Shown here in pieces: positions 31,123 to 34,425 of a DNA stretch of 34,425 nucleotides. The number at the start of each line of letters is the position of its first letter. Positions within the stretch are counted from its first letter, which is position 1. A program made the translations under genes and the position numbers. A model generated the notes under the pieces. The model ran no database searches and was not told the DNA's origin. It saw only the letters and a program-made list of their open reading frames with translations. The DNA lies in the NCBI GenBank assembly GCA_902492935.1, contig CABUNJ010000027.1, positions 1 to 34,425 of the forward strand. The letters are read 5' to 3'. The stretch comes from an uncultured Collinsella sp. (GTDB lineage: Bacteria; Actinomycetota; Coriobacteriia; Coriobacteriales; Coriobacteriaceae).

Positions 31123-32133
31123 CTACGCCCGCAAATCCCGCACGCTCGCGCGCTCGACCAACACACCCGAGACGAGCGTACGGCTTCTGGAGCTCGGGGC
31201 TTCCAGACCTGCGACGACCTCGTTAAGCGCACGGATGCCCAGCTCGCGGTGGCGAAACTTCACCGACGTCAGAATCGAGTTGGGAATCGTCTTGTAGAGC
31301 TCATCGTCGAAACCGATCACGGACACGTCGTCGGGCACATTGAGCCCTTTGTCACGTAGAGCCATCATCACGCCGTTTGCCATGCAGTCGTTAGCAGCGA
31401 GGACCGCCGTGCAATCGGGTTTATCGGCAAGCACAAGGCCCGCGGCGTAGCCACTATCCGCATTCCAATCGCCTTGCAGAGGTTCAGGCGGCTCAATGCC
31501 ACGTGCCTCGAGTGCCGCTCGCCAACCTTTCATACGGCACTGGCTCGACAGCGACTCTTTCTTACCCGAAACGAAATACACGTTCTTGTGACCATGATCC
31601 AAGAAGTACTCGCACGCCATGCGCGCGCCGCCCTCTTGGTCGTCACTGACGGTGGAGCAGGTAGGATGTTCCATCGGTGTGATAATCACCGTCTTGAGGT
31701 CTTTCGGCGCCTCAAAGGTATCAAAGTCATCGACCATCTGGCGCAGGTTGAAAATCATGCCGTCGACGGGAAGCTGCGACATCCTACGCGCCGCTTCGGC
31801 AAGGGTCATCTTCTCCCCCGCCCGCTTTTTGATCATCGTAAGAGCAAAGCCTCGCTCTTCGGCGGCATCGGCGATACCGTCGATCATGTCCACGGCACCG
31901 CCCGACAAGTGGAACAGCACGACGCCGATGCACCCGTAACGGCCCAACTTGAGCGAACGCGCGGCAAAGTTGGCTCGAAACCCGAGCGCCTCCATGGCCG
32001 CATGGACCTTATCGCGTGTCGACTCTCGCACGCTATCGGGCTCGTTGATCACGCGCGAAACCGTCTTGAGAGAAACACCAGCGGCAATCGCCACATCATT
32101 CATTGAGACATTTTTCTTGTCCATCGTTGCCAC
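31123..32133 (-). CDS. LacI-family repressor, divergent from EIICB 3
   Basis: This 336-residue regulator has a helix-turn-helix at about 11-32 (MNDVAIAAGVSLKTVSRVINE; recognition pair L22-K23) and a sugar-binding domain with LPVDGMIFNLRQM, YFVSGKKESLSSQCRMKGW, AVLAANDCMANG and VIGFDDELYKTIPNSILTSVKFR. GTG 32133 has GGAG at good spacing; the in-frame ATG 32124 is too far from it. It is the most diverged of the four LacI proteins here. Its operators (TGACAACGTTGTCA) are the most different too, being fully palindromic. Confidence 0.93.
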   Translation of the reverse strand: MATMDKKNVSMNDVAIAAGVSLKTVSRVINEPDSVRESTRDKVHAAMEALGFRANFAARSLKLGRYGCIGVVLFHLSGGAVDMIDGIADAAEERGFALTMIKKRAGEKMTLAEAARRMSQLPVDGMIFNLRQMVDDFDTFEAPKDLKTVIITPMEHPTCSTVSDDQEGGARMACEYFLDHGHKNVYFVSGKKESLSSQCRMKGWRAALEARGIEPPEPLQGDWNADSGYAAGLVLADKPDCTAVLAANDCMANGVMMALRDKGLNVPDDVSVIGFDDELYKTIPNSILTSVKFRHRELGIRALNEVVAGLEAPSSRSRTLVSGVLVERASVRDLRA

Positions 32134-32206
32134 TGCTTCTCCAGTCGGTTTTACATCGCTTGTTTTTGCGTTCTAGCATACACTACCTGCCTGACTGATA
32201 AATCAA

Positions 32207-32230
32207 CCGTTTACCGAACAATATCGACCA
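32207..32230. promoter_or_regulatory. CCGTTTACCG and DeoR-type motifs upstream of EIICB 3
   Basis: CCGTTTACCG (32207-32216) is a variant of the CCGTTCACGG family, in a context (AACCGTTTACCGAACAA) echoed at about 27352. CAATATCGACCA (32219-32230) differs at one position from the inverted DeoR-type word. Confidence 0.4.
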
Positions 32231-32263
32231 CTCACCCGTATATCCTTGTTGCTCTTCCAAAAA

Positions 32264-32300
32264 TGACAACGTTGTCATTAACGAAATGACAACGTTGTCA
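32264..32300. promoter_or_regulatory. Two palindromic LacI operators, EIICB 3
   Basis: TGACAACGTTGTCA occurs perfectly at 32264-32277 and 32287-32300, 23 bp apart. Each is a full 14-bp palindrome centred on CG, as in classical LacI-family operators. They sit between the divergent LacI gene and EIICB 3, about 107 bp before the latter. Confidence 0.85.
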
Positions 32301-32406
32301 TTTCGCAATGCCTTCCTTAGGCAGGAAGGTTTCCGGGCAGTCCTGACCATCCATCGACGACCAGTTCCATCCACATGCATCGCGCATCAAGTAGCAAAGG
32401 AGCTCT

Positions 32407-34185
32407 ATGGACGCCATCGTAAAGATGCTCGAAAAGCATCAACCGTTCTTTGAGAAGATCTCGAGGAACATATACCTCCAGGCCATCAAGGACGGATTCC
32501 TTGGGTGCATGCCCATTGTCCTCACCTCTTCGATCTTTCTGCTCATTGCCACCCTTCCCGGCGTAGTCGGCGTCACGCTGCCCCAGCCGCTCATCGACTG
32601 GTGCAACAAGCTCTACAACTTCACCATGGGCGTCATGGGCATCATGGTTGCCGGCACCACTGCCAAGAACTTCACGGCTTCCATGAACCGTCGCATGCCC
32701 GCCGGCAAGGTGCTCAACGACGGCTCCACCATGGTGGCCGCCCAGTGCAGCATGCTGCTGCTCGCTGTTACGCAGTTCACCACCAAGTTCAACGGCTCCG
32801 AGCTTTCGGTCTTCGATTGCACCAGCATGGGTACGCGCGGTCTGTTCTCGGCCTATATCGCCGCGTTCATTACCGTGTGGGTCTATAAGTTCTGCGTCTC
32901 GCGCGATCTGACCATTAAGCTGCCCAAGGAGGTTCCGGGCGCCATCGCTCAGAACTTCCGCGACATCATCCCCTTTGGCGGCGCCGTCATCATCTGCGGC
33001 ATCATCGATGTCGTCGTGCGCAACCTCATGGGTGTTCCGTTCTCCGAGCTGCTTATCAAACTGCTCTCCCCGCTCTTTACCGCGGCAGAGACCTACCCCG
33101 GACTTATCCTTATCCAGGCAGCCACCGCGTTCTTCTGGTTCATCGGCGTCCACGGCCCCTCGATCGTCCAGCCGGGCATCGACCCCATCCGCCTTGCCAA
33201 CCAGGCCGAGAACCTGCAGGTTCTGCTGGCCGGTGGCCACCCCGCCCACTCCCTCACCTTTAACATGTCGCTCGTGGGTGAGTTCGGCGGCACCGGCGCC
33301 ACGTTCATCGTGCCGCTTCTGCTGATTCTCTTTATGAAGTCCAAGCAGCTCAAGGCCGTCGGTAAGGCCTCGATTGTTCCTGTTGCCTTTGCTGTCAACG
33401 AGCCGCTGCTCTTTGGCGCGCCGATGATTCTTAACCCCTACATGCTCATCCCCTTTGTTGCCGCCGGCTGCGTCAACGTGAGTGTTGCCAAGTTCTTTAT
33501 CGACAACGTGGGCATGAACGGCTTCTCCTTCGTGGTGCCTTGGGCTACCCCTGCCCCCATCGGCATCTTCATCACTACAAACTTCCAGCTTATCGCCCTG
33601 GTATTTGTCGCGATCATCATCTTGCTGGACGCCATCATCTACCTGCCGTTCTTGAAGGCATACGATAAGCTGCTCTGCGACCAGGAGGCCGAGCGCGCCG
33701 CCGAGCTGGGTCTTGAGTCCGATGGTGCCGCTTCCATCGCCGCCAACGCCCCTGCGCCCGCTGTCGAGCAGGCTACCGCTTCCGTCGAGCCGACCGCCGC
33801 TGCCGCCGACAGCAAGCCTGTCGCCGATCAGCCCGAGCCCGCCGCCGACGTATCCGCTAAGAAGGACGTCGATGGCCTGAAGGTCCTCGTCCTGTGCGCC
33901 GGCGCCGGCACCTCTGCCATGCTTGCCAACGCCATCAAGGAAGGTGCCGCGCAGACCGGAGAGAACATCGCTTCCTCCGCAGGCGCCTATGGCCAGCACA
34001 CTGCCATCATGGATCAGTACGACGTTATCGTGCTCGCCCCGCAGGTTCGTAGCTACTACAACGACATGAAGGCCGACACCGATCGCCTGGGCATCAAGCT
34101 GCTCGCTCCCCGCGGCAAGGAATATATCGACCTTACTCGCGACCCCGCTGGCGCCATTAAGTGGCTCCGCGAGAACCTCGACTAG
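32407..34185 (+). CDS. PTS lactose-family EIICB permease 3
   Basis: This 592-residue Lac-family permease has a IIC domain (EKHQPFFEKISRNIYLQAIKDGF, FWFIGVHGPSIVQPG, VNEPLLFGAPMILNP), a Pro/Ala-rich linker (about 440-490), and a IIB domain with phosphocysteine C497 in LVLCAGAGTSAMLAN. ATG 32407 has AAAGGAG. It precedes a third GH1 gene that runs off the window. Its control differs from the others, with two TGACAACGTTGTCA sites. The sugar cannot be told from sequence; a beta-galactoside is suggested by the family and neighbours. Confidence 0.93.
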   Translation: MDAIVKMLEKHQPFFEKISRNIYLQAIKDGFLGCMPIVLTSSIFLLIATLPGVVGVTLPQPLIDWCNKLYNFTMGVMGIMVAGTTAKNFTASMNRRMPAGKVLNDGSTMVAAQCSMLLLAVTQFTTKFNGSELSVFDCTSMGTRGLFSAYIAAFITVWVYKFCVSRDLTIKLPKEVPGAIAQNFRDIIPFGGAVIICGIIDVVVRNLMGVPFSELLIKLLSPLFTAAETYPGLILIQAATAFFWFIGVHGPSIVQPGIDPIRLANQAENLQVLLAGGHPAHSLTFNMSLVGEFGGTGATFIVPLLLILFMKSKQLKAVGKASIVPVAFAVNEPLLFGAPMILNPYMLIPFVAAGCVNVSVAKFFIDNVGMNGFSFVVPWATPAPIGIFITTNFQLIALVFVAIIILLDAIIYLPFLKAYDKLLCDQEAERAAELGLESDGAASIAANAPAPAVEQATASVEPTAAAADSKPVADQPEPAADVSAKKDVDGLKVLVLCAGAGTSAMLANAIKEGAAQTGENIASSAGAYGQHTAIMDQYDVIVLAPQVRSYYNDMKADTDRLGIKLLAPRGKEYIDLTRDPAGAIKWLRENLD

Positions 34186-34199
34186 TTCCTCCCTCTGTT

Positions 34200-34226
34200 G
34201 GTGCCCGGATCCCCAGTTCGGGCACC
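34200..34226 (+). other. Intercistronic hairpin between EIICB 3 and GH1 3
   Basis: GGTGCCCG (34200-34207) and CGGGCACC (34219-34226) form a perfect 8-bp stem in the 75-bp gap, in the same position as the hairpin after EIICB 1. Confidence 0.5.
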
Positions 34227-34260
34227 TCTCCCTATTCGAATCCCACAGAAAGGATGACTC

Positions 34261-34425
34261 ATGACCAACCCCATGCAGTTCCCTGACGGCTTTGTGTTTG
34301 GCGGCGCCACCGCCGCTTACCAGGTTGAGGGCGAGACCCGCACGCACGGCAAGGGCAAAGTGCCCTGGGACGATTTCCTGGCTGCTCAGGGTCGCTTCTC
34401 CCCCGACCCCGCAAGCGACTTCTAC
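34261..34425 (+). CDS. GH1 6-phospho-beta-glycosidase 3, N-terminal part (cut by window edge)
   Basis: The first 55 residues of a GH1 enzyme are visible. They include the GH1 start signature FPDGFVFGGATAAYQVEGE and continue closely like the 24485 paralogue (GETRTHGKGKV.WDDFL.AQGRFSPDPASDFY). ATG 34261 has AAAGGATG upstream. It forms a permease-hydrolase pair with EIICB 3. Catalytic residues lie beyond the window. Confidence 0.9.
   Translation, partial: MTNPMQFPDGFVFGGATAAYQVEGETRTHGKGKVPWDDFLAAQGRFSPDPASDFY

Noticed and set aside
28994..34347. Very long minus-strand open frames (over 670 codons) opposite the EIICB genes at 29189 and 32407, and a similar one opposite 22643
   Set aside because: They are antisense to clear PTS permeases, are Gly/Asp/Val/His-rich low-complexity translations, have no family motifs, and arise from the codon bias of high-GC genes.

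Overview
The window looks like a chromosomal segment of a high-GC, Gram-positive gut actinomycete of the Coriobacteriia, most probably Collinsella or a close relative. The reasons are the high GC, strong AGGAGG-type ribosome binding sites, a Firmicutes-type GalT, and a lactose/tagatose-6-phosphate gene set with fused lactose-family EIICB permeases and many LacI regulators. The genus is inferred from gene content and was not tested by a search.

Left part (1-9.5 kb): the 5' end of an IS110-family transposase enters from the left edge with its long non-coding leader. A repeat-rich gap of about 300 bp follows. Then come a BceAB/MacB-like ABC exporter (permease and ATPase, minus strand), a divergent gene fusing a MutT-like NUDIX hydrolase to a Vsr mismatch endonuclease, a doubtful small ORF, an AraC regulator with a predicted leaderless start, and a HAD phosphatase. 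Next is a block of long inverted repeats, then a class II ketose-bisphosphate aldolase divergent from a DeoR/GlpR-type regulator.

Middle part (9.5-21 kb): a flavodiiron protein, then a LacI regulator divergent from galK-galT (Leloir pathway), then an AAA/DUF4143 ATPase gene flanked by imperfect direct repeats and preceded by three tandem dyads. After it come minus-strand lacC, lacB and lacA (tagatose-6-phosphate pathway), a membrane protein of unknown function, and the only lactose-type IIA gene (lacF) in the window.

Right part (21-34.4 kb): three divergent modules, each with a minus-strand LacI regulator facing a plus-strand transport/hydrolysis pair: EIICB + GH1, GH1 + EIICB, and EIICB + GH1 (the last cut by the window edge). 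Both complete GH1 enzymes carry the phosphate-binding Ser/Lys/Tyr set and the Trp associated with 6-phospho-beta-galactosidases. The pathway that can be assembled is: phosphorylating uptake of lactose or related beta-galactosides (EIICB plus LacF), hydrolysis to galactose-6-phosphate, LacAB isomerisation, LacC phosphorylation, and aldol cleavage by the class II aldolase. Free galactose is handled by GalK/GalT.

Regulatory layers visible in the DNA: (i) each LacI gene has its own variant of a 14-bp operator with central CG in its divergent promoter region, and the variant half-site changes along with two recognition-helix residues; (ii) a TGTTCGATATTG-type motif sits beside the DeoR gene, lacA, lacF, the second GH1 gene and the third EIICB gene; (iii) a CCGTTCACGG-like motif recurs in every sugar promoter region from galK onward. 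Several intergenic hairpin families of unknown role also recur.
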